The notes beneath the pieces were generated by a model. The model saw nothing but the letters and a program-made list of their open reading frames with translations, had not been told where the DNA came from and did no database searches. This document shows, piece by piece, positions 29,315 to 38,043 of a stretch of DNA of 64,000 nucleotides (positions are counted from its first letter, which is position 1; each line of letters begins with the position of its first letter). Source of the stretch: Loripinus fragilis (lineage: Eukaryota; Mollusca; Bivalvia; Lucinida; Lucinidae). The translations under genes and the position numbers were made by a program. The DNA is taken from NCBI GenBank assembly GCA_964019695.1, contig OZ026528.1, positions 55,706,495 to 55,770,494 of the forward strand, in the 5' to 3' direction.

Positions 29315-31309
29315 TTATTTATTGTCCAACACTACAAACTTCTCCTTTATGATTCTGTTAGATGTCGTCGGTCGCTCTATGTCCGTCAGTAAAGATGTGG
29401 CAACTTCTACCATGTTGTCGTCACCTTCTGTCACGCTCGGTTTCGTCTTAAGACCTTCCCTTATTTTGGGCTTTCTCATGACAAGGCAGGGCATGTTTTT
29501 GAGAATTTTGAACTTACATTTCAGTAAGTATGTGGCCAAAACACAAAGAATAATGATAACAGACATAACAATTATTAAATAACCCCATAGTGGGAAATGT
29601 TCTGCTGCTATAGGTTCAATCTGCCATTTATTATGCAAGTCTTCAATCAAATTACCCAATGGAAAATCTTCTAAGTTAGCTAATTTAGGTGGAATTTTAA
29701 TAGTATCATTGCTGAAAGGAACAATTCGATTTATGTCATCCCAAACCCTCAAGTCTGAAATATTATAGTCCTTCAACATATTACTTGCAAAGTTTTCGAT
29801 GTTTTCTGTTGAACGACCCTCAAAATACCCTAACAATGAAAAATGATTCGACGTAGCCTGACACGACTTATGTAATGTCAGAAACCCAAATGGTGGATCA
29901 ACTTGCTGTCTTCCACTTTCTTCTTTCTTACATGACAAATGAAATACTGTTGGCTTATCCAAAATAACCAAGTAAACATCATTAGACAGATAAAATGCAG
30001 TCGGTAAAGTGGTTTGATGTATCCATACATTGCAAAATTTCTTGACGTGAACCTTATCCTGATTGAAGTTACTTAAAAGACAATTAAGCCCAACATTAGC
30101 ATTTCTTATAGGACTTTTTACGTTACAGATTTGCAAGCCTGATTGAACACAATCTTTAACCTGAGTTTCCGTTAATAAAATATATTGAGATCTATCTGAA
30201 TTGATCGCCAAATAATTGGATTCTAGCTTATAATATGCTAAAAGTTTTTTATCATCCTTATCAACCCTTGTCCTGCCTAACAATGGCACAGGTAAGGAAT
30301 AAGCACGGAATATATCAAATTGTTGTGAATATTCCACCAAGGGAACCCTTATTGAAATAATAATGTGTTTACCATCGAAAATAGGTATACATGATAAAAG
30401 TTTATAGTAATCAAATAAATGCGCACGTGGATCACGTGGTAAACCTACAGTCTGTGGCAACTTGTCCTTAATTTCGAGTAACATATTGCGTAATCGCTCT
30501 GCAGGAATTGTCGTTGGTGACAGTTTCTGCATAGCTACTGCTTGTATTTGTATTTGGAAATGTACATAGAAGTACATTGATCTTGACAAGGCAAGTTTTA
30601 GTTCCCCTATTAACGTATTAAGCCTTGAAAACAATACCACTATTGTCCTGGCTTCTCTTATTTCTTGCTCTAAATGATTAGACATATTAATAACCTTATC
30701 CTCAACTGACCCAATTAGCATTAACAAGTCATTAATTCTTTGCCTGTTTTCCTTAATTTCCATTCTGGATACATTAAGTATAGATAGCGACTCTTCCACA
30801 ACATGCATCAAAGTGTCTTGATTAGCGGCCAATTTATACACATTTCTTTGAATGCTAGAAATTTCAGCATTTGTGGCAACGTCAAATATGTCACTCATTA
30901 GATCTCCGATAAAGCCAAACACCTTACGCTTATGTCTGCCCTGTCCGTCCGTCTCTTTTAATAGTCTATAGTCATTGAAACTTTCTACAATGTCAGCGTG
31001 AACTCCTTTAATGACAGAAATCTCCCCCCGCATACCATCAAGGACGGCCTTATATTCATTTCTCAGCCTTGAATGCTCAGGTGTATCTGCAGCATTCAAC
31101 ACCTTATCAGTCATAATGGCTACCTTATTTATGTCACCGGTTAGACGCTCCAGGAAACGCTCATATGTACTAAGGTCTATTACAAAGGAAATAAGCCATT
31201 TTGATCTTGACATTGAGAAACCCCCAATCTTATGAAAGAATACATTTTCGTGCATTAATGCGCCTGCACTTGTCAATAAGAAGAGCATCAAAATGTTAGT
31301 CCTTAACAT
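29315..31309 (-). CDS. env: Envelope-like fusion glycoprotein (baculovirus F / errantivirus Env type)
   Basis: 664 residues from the methionine at 31309. The frame is open 69 bp further up, but a 3' splice site (AG at 31320-31321) precedes this ATG by ten bases, and a signal peptide starts right here (LRTNILMLFLLTSAGA). A furin-type cleavage motif RHKR lies at about residues 125-128, directly followed by a Gly/Phe-rich segment (KVFGFIGDLMSDIFDVAT) resembling the F-protein fusion peptide. Next come long helical heptad-like regions (about 130-230), a cysteine-containing ectodomain with N-glycosylation sequons (NMS, NVS, NDT), one membrane anchor at about 576-596 and a cytoplasmic tail of about 65 residues. 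Family knowledge: F-type Env mediates membrane fusion in errantiviruses and baculoviruses. The motifs support this; infectivity is not shown. Intact, no frameshift. Confidence 0.87.
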   Translation of the reverse strand: MLRTNILMLFLLTSAGALMHENVFFHKIGGFSMSRSKWLISFVIDLSTYERFLERLTGDINKVAIMTDKVLNAADTPEHSRLRNEYKAVLDGMRGEISVIKGVHADIVESFNDYRLLKETDGQGRHKRKVFGFIGDLMSDIFDVATNAEISSIQRNVYKLAANQDTLMHVVEESLSILNVSRMEIKENRQRINDLLMLIGSVEDKVINMSNHLEQEIREARTIVVLFSRLNTLIGELKLALSRSMYFYVHFQIQIQAVAMQKLSPTTIPAERLRNMLLEIKDKLPQTVGLPRDPRAHLFDYYKLLSCIPIFDGKHIIISIRVPLVEYSQQFDIFRAYSLPVPLLGRTRVDKDDKKLLAYYKLESNYLAINSDRSQYILLTETQVKDCVQSGLQICNVKSPIRNANVGLNCLLSNFNQDKVHVKKFCNVWIHQTTLPTAFYLSNDVYLVILDKPTVFHLSCKKEESGRQQVDPPFGFLTLHKSCQATSNHFSLLGYFEGRSTENIENFASNMLKDYNISDLRVWDDINRIVPFSNDTIKIPPKLANLEDFPLGNLIEDLHNKWQIEPIAAEHFPLWGYLIIVMSVIIILCVLATYLLKCKFKILKNMPCLVMRKPKIREGLKTKPSVTEGDDNMVEVATSLLTDIERPTTSNRIIKEKFVVLDNK

Positions 31310-31319
31310 CCTGCTCAAC

Positions 31320-31334
31320 CTGCAATATAGTATA
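31320..31334 (-). promoter_or_regulatory. Candidate 3' splice site for env
   Basis: Minus strand TATACTATATTGCAG with AG at 31320-31321, followed after ten bases by the env ATG. The tract is U/A-rich rather than pure pyrimidine. Confidence 0.55.
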
Positions 31335-31378
31335 TAATATAACTCATTAGGACCCAATTGGGCGGTCGTTAACATCAA

Positions 31379-31720
31379 CCTTTACTTTTATACAAAACCC
31401 ATGTCCTTACGCGAGACCTTACAGTAAGTAGACGTCAACTACCGTCTAACACAAAATATGTCATTATGCTTGTTCTTTAACAACTTACAAGTCTCTTTCT
31501 CATTAACCCCATTGACCTATTCAAGTAGCTTGACCATAAAAATTGCCAAAATGCTAAAACAATAGCACCGGAAAAATATCCGACTACTAAGTCAATAAAT
31601 ATGATTGTTGCAACAACACACTACTGAGTGCTAAAATATAAACTGCTTCCACAAAAGCTATATACACATAACAAAATGAATGTTACATAATTCACTGATT
31701 AATTACTATCTACAAGATAA
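31379..31720 (-). other. pol-env spacer
   Basis: About 340 bp with no open frame. It supplies the upstream bases (branch-point region) for the env 3' splice site. No repeat recognised. Confidence 0.5.
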
Positions 31721-34700
31721 CTATTTCAAAAGCCCTATCACTGCACTCAAAATCTGCTTAACCTGCTCCTTCTGATTGTTATCTACACTATTTACTTGAT
31801 CTACTTCCATACTTTCCTGTTTGGGAACGGTGGAACCTACATCAGTGTAGTATTCATCCGTCTCCGAGTCATAGTGCATGGGTGTTTGATCTTGGTTATA
31901 CTTACCCTCCAATGATGAGTCATCATTATGGACTGAGCGTCTAGTCTTCAGGTCTGGTTCACTAGAACTGTCTGTGCTCGATGAGACATTCCTATTCGCA
32001 TACTCACGCTTCAGCTGCCTATTCCTGGCCTTGATCCGGTTTTGAAGCTCTAGCAATGGTATGTCTTCTTCACTGGAACTGCCTGATCTGTGTCTTCTCT
32101 TCATCTTAGTCAGCTTGGCTAATGGTGGTTCCGCCTCGGGTTCAGAATCACTGTTATCAGGGGAGACTACCATTCTGGCCTTCCGCATTTGACGTTCCTT
32201 GTCTTCCTTGGTTATCTCCCAGTCATCAATGTTAGCCAATCGCAAATGTCTGACGTGAGACTCCTTAATTGAACCATCTAACTGATTACGGATGACAAAG
32301 GTATATGGCGACTTCTGACTCACTATTCTGTAGAATGGCTGCCATTTCCTGTCAAGCTTGGACTTCCTGACATGTTGTTTCAAATAGACAGAATCTCCTA
32401 CCTCTAGTTTAACATCCTTGGCATTCTCATTCGCATACCTGGCATTGCGCCTTTTCGCTTGTCTCAAATTTTTGTGTACTAACATAAATGTTTCATGCTG
32501 TTTCTCTAATGCTAACTTACATGCATCTTCCCCCGCATACCTCTGTCTACACTTTAAAATATTGGTAACAGGTGAGATTGGGTCACGATTGTACATTAGA
32601 AAAAATGGAGACAATTTACTGGATTCATTGACCGAAAAGTTAATAGCCGCGCAGGCTTGTGACAGATACAAATCCCAGGACTCTGGATTACCCTGAAGCT
32701 TTTTCGACAATACATCCAGTAATGTTCGATGAGATCTTTCACAGGCCCCGTTAGACATTGGCGAATATATAGAAGTCGTTATATGCTTGATATTAAGAGC
32801 TGCTAAGGTGTCGGCCATTTTCCCAGATACAAATTCCTTACCATTATCAGTGAGCAAAGATACCATGGAGCCAAATGTAGGAAACATTTCCTCGATCAAT
32901 ATAGAACAAATGGTATCACTACACTTATCAGGTATAGCAAAACACACTATGTATGATGAATAAAGACAAATGAATGTCAGGATATATTTGTTGCCTGACA
33001 AAGTTTCATTATATGGTCCAGAAATATCAGCGGCCCATTTGCAACCCGCAAATGCCGGAATATCCATTTCACCCATTGGTGGTTTGACTGATTTCATGTT
33101 ACGTTCTTGACAAGTGACACACTTCGAAACATATTCATTGATTCTCTTATACATGTTTGGAAAGTAATAGCGTACCTTGAGATTATCATACGTCTTATCC
33201 AATCCCATGTGGCCAAAATCATGATACCCCTTGATCATTACATTAGTAAGATGATCAGGTAAATACAACCGCAAACGTGGAGATCCATCAACATCTGATA
33301 CAAAATATAAGACATTGTCAATCACAATAAGTGACTTTTCCAAGGATTTTGAAAGCTTGCCGGTATCTAGATTTTTAATCAACTGAACTATGCTATCATC
33401 TTTCTGCTGCTCATCATATGTGTCAAGGTCAATTAATTTGGGCTTTTCATCCAAATCCAAGAGAGGTAACTCTGCATTCACATACTTAGTAGGGTCAAAT
33501 TTTGAAGAATCTATGACATTTACCTTATGAGAAGTTACTTGTTGCGGAACCTCCCCTTCATCAGGTTCGTGATTATTGGGTCGGCGACTCATAAGATCCG
33601 CGATTAAGTTCTGTTTTCCGGGCAGGTACTCTATGTCAATATTATACTCGGCAATGTTCATTTGCCAAGATGCTATTTTCCTATTTTTGAAGTGACTACT
33701 TAACAAGTACTTCAAGGGCATATGGTCAGTTTTACATATGATTTGAGAACAGCTAACCCAGTGATGTAAGCGTTCTAAAGAGTACATTATTGCGAAACAC
33801 TCTTTTTCAACAGTGCTATAATTGATCTGACTTTTGTTTAATTTGTGTGAAATAAAATACACAGGCTTTTCAAAAGTTTCTTCCCCCTCCGTATATTCCT
33901 GACACAGAACTGCACCGACACAAGTGTCTGAAGCATCAGTGTAAAGAATGAATCTTTTATTGGGGTCTGGATAGGAAAGTAAGGGAATGACAGTGAGACT
34001 TTCTTTCATTAAATCGAATGCCTCCTGACATTGTTCCGTCCATTTGAACCTAGCATGTTTCTTTGTGAGCGCAACTATAGGTTCACTTATCTTAGCAAAA
34101 TTTGGAACAAACCTACGGTAATATGAGCACATTGCAACAAAACTCCTACATTCCTTAACATTTGTTGGTGGGGCAAGAGTACGAATACTCTCTACTTTCA
34201 AGGGGTCTGGACGTACGCCTTCGGGTGACACAATAAAACCCAAGTGGTTAGATTCTGCTTTCATGAACTGACTTTTCTTAAGTGACAACTTAAGTTTATG
34301 CTTCCTTATTCTCTCAAATAGCTGGTTAATATGCCGAATATGCTCATCTAAAGATTTCGACCAGACAACAATATCGTCCATATAAAACGAACAAAAATCA
34401 TCTAAACCATCCAAGGCCAAGGTCATAAGTTCACAGAACCATGCAGGACTATTTCTCAGGCCAAATGGGGCGCGGCAAAAGTGGAACTGTCCTCTTGCAC
34501 ATGTAAATGCCGTATAGTCCCTACTACTAGGCTCGATTCCTACAGCAAAAAAGCCAGACTTTAAATCAAATGTACTAATGTATTGTGCTCCACCTAACTT
34601 ACCAAGGATCTGATCTATTGTAGGTAAAGGGTAAACATATGGTTTCGTAATTTTATTCAAACGGCGGAAATCTATACATACCCTTTTTGAACCGTCCTTC

Positions 34701-35824
34701 TTATCTACCACCACAGCACTTGAACTGTAAGGACCTCTGGATCTACAAATAATACCTGACTCTTCCCATTCTCTGACGGCTTTATCTACTACCTTCTGGT
34801 CATTTAAGGACAACCTATATGGCTTTATTTTAAAAGGTGTCTTATCAGTAAGGTCAATTTTCATTTTCACCAGGTCACTAGCAAGCACCTGTGAGTCCTT
34901 AAATGCAAATACATCTAAATTCTTAAAGACTAATTCCTCAACTAACTTCCTATGGTTTTCCTCAGTGTGTATTTGGGATTTAATTTCGTCCTGACTAGGC
35001 ATATGCATAGCTGATGTTTCCTGCCTACTAGATCTGTTGATGTGACTAATTGAATGTTCTTCACATACATTAGACATAACTACTGCTCTGCCTATCACAC
35101 AACCCTTCTTAAGCCTAATAAACCTGTTAGTATAATTTGAAATACTAACTGGGAATTTTCCTGTCCTATCTAATTTCACTATTGACTCATCTAATTCTAC
35201 ACCAGGCTGATTACATATCATGTGATCATCAAAAGACTGCACTAACAACTCACTACCACCTTCAGCCTCAAAACTCCCCTTGACCCTAGCACAGCATACA
35301 TATGATGTATTAGGAGCTACTGTCAGTGAACGATTTAGCCGACAAATTGAGTTTATATGTTTGTCCGCCACTAATGGCACATAAACACCCTTAACACGAA
35401 TACAACCTAAGTCAAAATACATTCTTACTCCATTTGAGGTTAACCAATCATCCCCTAATAAAATGTTTCTGTTTATTCCATCTACTACAAAGAAAGTATG
35501 AGTCAATTTTAAACTCTTCATTTCAAATTTTAATTCAACTTTTCCTTTTAAAGATAAGGCTGTTCCATCAACCGATTCTAGATGTGCTGAAGCCCTTTGT
35601 AAACCAGGTTTAAATATCAAATTATTATAAAATTTCCAACTTATAAGGGAGGTTGTTGCCCCTGAATCTATAAGACATCTAACTCTCTGTTTCCCAATTT
35701 TAATTAAACAACTATTTGGATTTCCTGTCAAATTTACTAAATATTTCTCATTTGATACTGGTTTATTGACCCGCGTATCGGCTTCAACATACTTGGGTCC
35801 ATTTAGTTTAAACGTTTTGGACAT
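31721..35824 (-). CDS. pol: Pol polyprotein: protease, reverse transcriptase, RNase H, integrase
   Basis: An open frame of 1367 codons, numbered from the first ATG, though translation probably enters by -1 frameshift near codon 7. Aspartic protease: LIDSGAT at 51-57, with ILLGDDWL downstream. Reverse transcriptase about 350-530: FYMDDIVVWS with YMDD at 481-484. RNase H: YTDAS (D630), KECFA (E675) and KTDHMPL (D700). Integrase: H868/H872 and C902/C905 zinc site, catalytic D933, D993 and E1029, then a GPY/F-like module (KWQPFYRIV, about 1140). The C-terminus is Ser- and acid-rich (DNSDSEPEAE) with no chromodomain. All catalytic residues expected of an active Ty3/gypsy Pol are present; there is no stop or frameshift. 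Confidence 0.97.
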   Translation of the reverse strand: MSKTFKLNGPKYVEADTRVNKPVSNEKYLVNLTGNPNSCLIKIGKQRVRCLIDSGATTSLISWKFYNNLIFKPGLQRASAHLESVDGTALSLKGKVELKFEMKSLKLTHTFFVVDGINRNILLGDDWLTSNGVRMYFDLGCIRVKGVYVPLVADKHINSICRLNRSLTVAPNTSYVCCARVKGSFEAEGGSELLVQSFDDHMICNQPGVELDESIVKLDRTGKFPVSISNYTNRFIRLKKGCVIGRAVVMSNVCEEHSISHINRSSRQETSAMHMPSQDEIKSQIHTEENHRKLVEELVFKNLDVFAFKDSQVLASDLVKMKIDLTDKTPFKIKPYRLSLNDQKVVDKAVREWEESGIICRSRGPYSSSAVVVDKKDGSKRVCIDFRRLNKITKPYVYPLPTIDQILGKLGGAQYISTFDLKSGFFAVGIEPSSRDYTAFTCARGQFHFCRAPFGLRNSPAWFCELMTLALDGLDDFCSFYMDDIVVWSKSLDEHIRHINQLFERIRKHKLKLSLKKSQFMKAESNHLGFIVSPEGVRPDPLKVESIRTLAPPTNVKECRSFVAMCSYYRRFVPNFAKISEPIVALTKKHARFKWTEQCQEAFDLMKESLTVIPLLSYPDPNKRFILYTDASDTCVGAVLCQEYTEGEETFEKPVYFISHKLNKSQINYSTVEKECFAIMYSLERLHHWVSCSQIICKTDHMPLKYLLSSHFKNRKIASWQMNIAEYNIDIEYLPGKQNLIADLMSRRPNNHEPDEGEVPQQVTSHKVNVIDSSKFDPTKYVNAELPLLDLDEKPKLIDLDTYDEQQKDDSIVQLIKNLDTGKLSKSLEKSLIVIDNVLYFVSDVDGSPRLRLYLPDHLTNVMIKGYHDFGHMGLDKTYDNLKVRYYFPNMYKRINEYVSKCVTCQERNMKSVKPPMGEMDIPAFAGCKWAADISGPYNETLSGNKYILTFICLYSSYIVCFAIPDKCSDTICSILIEEMFPTFGSMVSLLTDNGKEFVSGKMADTLAALNIKHITTSIYSPMSNGACERSHRTLLDVLSKKLQGNPESWDLYLSQACAAINFSVNESSKLSPFFLMYNRDPISPVTNILKCRQRYAGEDACKLALEKQHETFMLVHKNLRQAKRRNARYANENAKDVKLEVGDSVYLKQHVRKSKLDRKWQPFYRIVSQKSPYTFVIRNQLDGSIKESHVRHLRLANIDDWEITKEDKERQMRKARMVVSPDNSDSEPEAEPPLAKLTKMKRRHRSGSSSEEDIPLLELQNRIKARNRQLKREYANRNVSSSTDSSSEPDLKTRRSVHNDDSSLEGKYNQDQTPMHYDSETDEYYTDVGSTVPKQESMEVDQVNSVDNNQKEQVKQILSAVIGLLK
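35768..35812 (-). promoter_or_regulatory. -1 frameshift signal between gag and pol
   Basis: On the minus strand T TTA AAC (35806-35812) is in gag phase directly before the gag TAA (35803-35805). Shifting back one base enters the pol frame, CTA AAT GGA. Six bases downstream GACCC (35795-35799) can pair with GGGTC (35768-35772) across a 22-base loop. The heptamer U UUA AAC is one of the most efficient slippery sites known. The stem is short; a pseudoknot was not established. Confidence 0.85.
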
Positions 35825-36291
35825 TCGGCCCTTTTATGACCCTCTTCATTGCATTCCCAACAACTTATGCGATTTGTCTGATTAACAACCCCTCTCTCAT
35901 TAGGCCGGTTATTGAAACGTCTGTCCGTATGTCTGTCCCTATTGTCATGTCTAGGATTCCTGTCATGTCTTTCTAACCTTCTCCTACGGTCATTATAAAA
36001 GCGATTCCTATTATGGTCAATCTCCATTGATTCATGACCCCTAACATTATTATGCGCAGGCCCGTCTTGTCTCCTCTGGGTCGTGCACCTTTGAAAAATT
36101 TGTTGTTCCCTTAAGGCTATAGCATATGCCTCATCAAAAGTTCTAGGCCCACTTCTTTCTACTTGCGCCCTAATGTTTTTATCCCATATTCCCGCTAAGA
36201 AAATACTCAGTAACTGAGACTCTATAATAGGTCGTATGTGATCATTTTGCTGTGGGTACGCTCGCTGCGCAGCACCTAGCAATCTTTCAGC
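35803..36291 (-). CDS. gag: Gag, C-terminal part (capsid end and nucleocapsid)
   Basis: About 162 residues in the +1 frame relative to the N-terminal part. It continues the capsid-like region (FAERLLGAAQRAYPQQ), then has an Arg/Asp/Asn-rich basic stretch (RRRRLERHDRNPRHDNRDRH) and one zinc knuckle, C-x2-C-x4-H-x4-C (CWECNEEGHKRAEC), near the end. This is the classical nucleocapsid that packages RNA. It ends at TAA overlapping pol by 22 bp. It has no sensible start of its own, so expression depends on correcting or bypassing the break at 36292-36298. Confidence 0.88.
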   Translation of the reverse strand, partial: AERLLGAAQRAYPQQNDHIRPIIESQLLSIFLAGIWDKNIRAQVERSGPRTFDEAYAIALREQQIFQRCTTQRRQDGPAHNNVRGHESMEIDHNRNRFYNDRRRRLERHDRNPRHDNRDRHTDRRFNNRPNERGVVNQTNRISCWECNEEGHKRAECPKRLN

Positions 36292-36772
36292 AAAAAAACT
36301 GGATATCTTCGTCTTTGTTTTGCTTAAGGCTAACCAAAAGCTCAAATGCTTTCGGCCCGTCTAAAACTGGAGAAAATCTACTTGCCAAATTTGCTTTTAA
36401 GTGGTCCCAGCCCTTGTGTTCCTCTGATTCTAAGTATCTTTTTATATAGTCCGAAACCAGTCCAGTACTAAATTGATAAGCAAGAAGTTGTTTCTTGCGG
36501 TCGTTTGCATGATTGAGAAAAGCCGCTTTCTCTATATCTTTGATCCAGTTTTCGTATAATTTTGGATTCCCATCAAAAACCTTCAATTGCCCAAAGCCAA
36601 TACTTTTTTCTTTGTTTTCTGCTTCCCCTAGGTCTAAACTACCAACCTCCGCTACAATTTGTTTAGTACACTCAATCATTGTTCGATTGTGCTCACTCAT
36701 GCCTTGCGCAGTCTGCACCAAGCATTGAGAATTGTCATTGATTGCCTTAGCTAACTCTTGAAATTCGGCCAT
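36287..36772 (-). CDS. gag: Gag, N-terminal part (matrix/capsid-like)
   Basis: 161 residues from ATG at 36772; stop TGA at 36287. The N-terminal helix is followed by FGQLKVFDGNPKLYENWIKD, the F-x-G-x(n)-W pattern typical of Ty3/gypsy Gag, and a helical capsid-like domain. The frame is broken within a run of seven A on the plus strand (36292-36298): downstream Gag lies in the +1 frame. The cause could be a one-base gain in the homopolymer, a sequencing error, or recoding. Since everything else in the element is intact, the first two are most likely. Confidence 0.88.
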   Translation of the reverse strand: MAEFQELAKAINDNSQCLVQTAQGMSEHNRTMIECTKQIVAEVGSLDLGEAENKEKSIGFGQLKVFDGNPKLYENWIKDIEKAAFLNHANDRKKQLLAYQFSTGLVSDYIKRYLESEEHKGWDHLKANLASRFSPVLDGPKAFELLVSLKQNKDEDIQFFC

Positions 36773-37024
36773 ATTGATAAGTATAATTAATTAAAAAAAA
36801 TACTTTTAATTATGAATTATTATTTTTAAAATAAAAAAAAAAACAAAAACAAAAATTAACACCAATCTATTTCTTAACACCTTGTAAATAACAGAAAAAA
36901 ATAATAATTTGCTAAGGTACTATTTATCAAGTAGCAGATTAAACCTATATGACAATTGATATGACTGTCCAATATCTTAATTTTATTCAATGTAACAAGA
37001 AAGCCCAGATAAGTAGATCAAAAG

Positions 37025-37031
37025 ACTTACC
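37025..37031 (-). promoter_or_regulatory. Candidate 5' splice donor in the leader
   Basis: Minus strand TTG|GTAAGTC with GT at 37029-37030, a near-consensus donor between primer site and gag. It would supply a common leader exon to the env, ORF A and ORF B acceptors. Confidence 0.65.
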
Positions 37032-37061
37032 AATGCAACTTCCAGCGACGTCTGTGTGGTT

Positions 37062-37091
37062 CCAAAGTTCGATCCTCTGGCACGGCAACCA
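37062..37091 (-). promoter_or_regulatory. tRNA primer-binding site
   Basis: On the plus strand, GTTCGATCC...GGCACGGCAACCA looks like a tRNA 3' end: a TTCGATC T-loop, flanks CCAAAG / CTCTGG that pair with one mismatch, and a terminal ACCA. Complementarity would therefore extend far beyond the usual 18 bases. It starts ten bases inside the LTR. The acceptor resembles tRNA-His-like CACGGC, but with one base too many; tRNA identity is unresolved. Confidence 0.6.
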
Positions 37092-37101
37092 AATCAACAA
37101 A

Positions 37102-37922
37102 TGTACCACTGTCAATATCTATGAGCACGGTACCAATCAACAAGTGTGATTACTGATCAAAGTCTATACTGTTCCTCCGCGTTGTGTATTTTTTCTTAAG
37201 TCAATGATTAACAACCCTGAATTTTGTCAATTTATTTTACAAGTCCAAAGTGGAGTGATTTATTTTTATAATTTAATAATATTTTTTAGAAACCCGACTG
37301 TCCAAAACCTTTCCCAATTTCACTCTCTTGTGTCAAGCCAAAAAACTCCTGTGGAAATGGATGCACCCCGGTTTTGAGGTATCTCCAATCCCATCTGTTC
37401 ATAGAAGCGTATTTTCTATTGGTTATCGGTAAAGGTTAGGATAGTAGAGCCATTTCGATTGGTCGAAATGAAATTCACAATTATCATGGTCACATTAAAC
37501 CCCTGCTACGCCGAAGAACCTGAACCAATTTATGTTTTTATCAATTGTCATTCTAATGACGCCAAACTATGGCAAACGTTTCCATTCGAAACACAAACAG
37601 TGCAGACCTGATCAGACAGCTTCACCAGAAGCCAACTGTTCTGAGTCTGCAGTGTATTGAAATATTGTATGGCGCAGCAAGGTCGGATATACAACCCTTT
37701 ACTGAACTCTATAGCCTACCATTAACAACCCTTCAGCTAGCTATATAAGTGTTTATTGGGAGACACTAAAAATAAGATCAAACGAATCGTGATATTTCTG
37801 ATAGGTTGACCCTTATTAACTTCAGTTAATGAGCTGTCCACTTGAGTATTTCATAACTGCTGAAATTGGGCACATACATGCCATTACATGAATAAAAAGT
37901 ACCTATACACAAAAGTGTTACA
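37102..37922 (-). repeat. 5' LTR (promoter LTR)
   Basis: 821 bp, matching the 3' LTR. Drives minus-strand transcription. Minus strand CACTTATATAGCTAG (about 37740-37752) is a possible TATA box. It carries the host-like GATC hairpin at 37595-37656. Confidence 0.95.
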
Positions 37923-38043
37923 CTTGTACACTCCACTTGAGCGAACGGGAATCGATACATCAATAGTGATCTATCGATTATAAGTCCCTGATAAATTTGT
38001 AAACAACAAATGACATCACTGTCACTCTCAGCTGGCAGGACAG

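Larger units (their letters stand above)
36773..37101 (-). other. 5' leader of the retroelement
   Basis: Lies between the 5' LTR and the gag ATG. It contains the primer site, a splice donor and a very A/T-rich stretch of short homopolymers just before gag (36790-36860). The packaging signal would be expected here but cannot be recognised by eye. Confidence 0.6.
27476..37922 (-). mobile_element. Env-bearing Ty3/gypsy LTR retroelement, full length
   Basis: A 10,447-bp element between two 821-bp LTRs that begin TGTA and end TACA, flanked by CTTG (27472-27475 and 37923-37926). All genes run on the minus strand: gag, pol, env-like, two small ORFs. Domain order protease-RT-RNase H-integrase is that of Ty3/gypsy (Metaviridae). 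The envelope makes it errantivirus-like. Pol, env and the small ORFs are uninterrupted and the LTRs look identical, so the insertion is recent. The only visible lesion is a single-base frame change in gag. Confidence 0.97.
27406..38043. mobile_element. TA-flanked MITE interrupted by the LTR element
   Basis: Left piece 27406-27475 starts TA|CAGTCATGCCAACCAAGAG; right piece 37927-38043 ends with CTCTCAGCTGGCAGGACAG|TA. The arms share AGAGTGACAGTGACGT versus the reverse of the right arm, plus a TTTGTTTACA motif, over about 60 bp. Without the LTR element and one target copy the MITE is about 187 bp. TA flanks suggest a Tc1/mariner-type element. It was present before the retroelement arrived. Confidence 0.75.
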
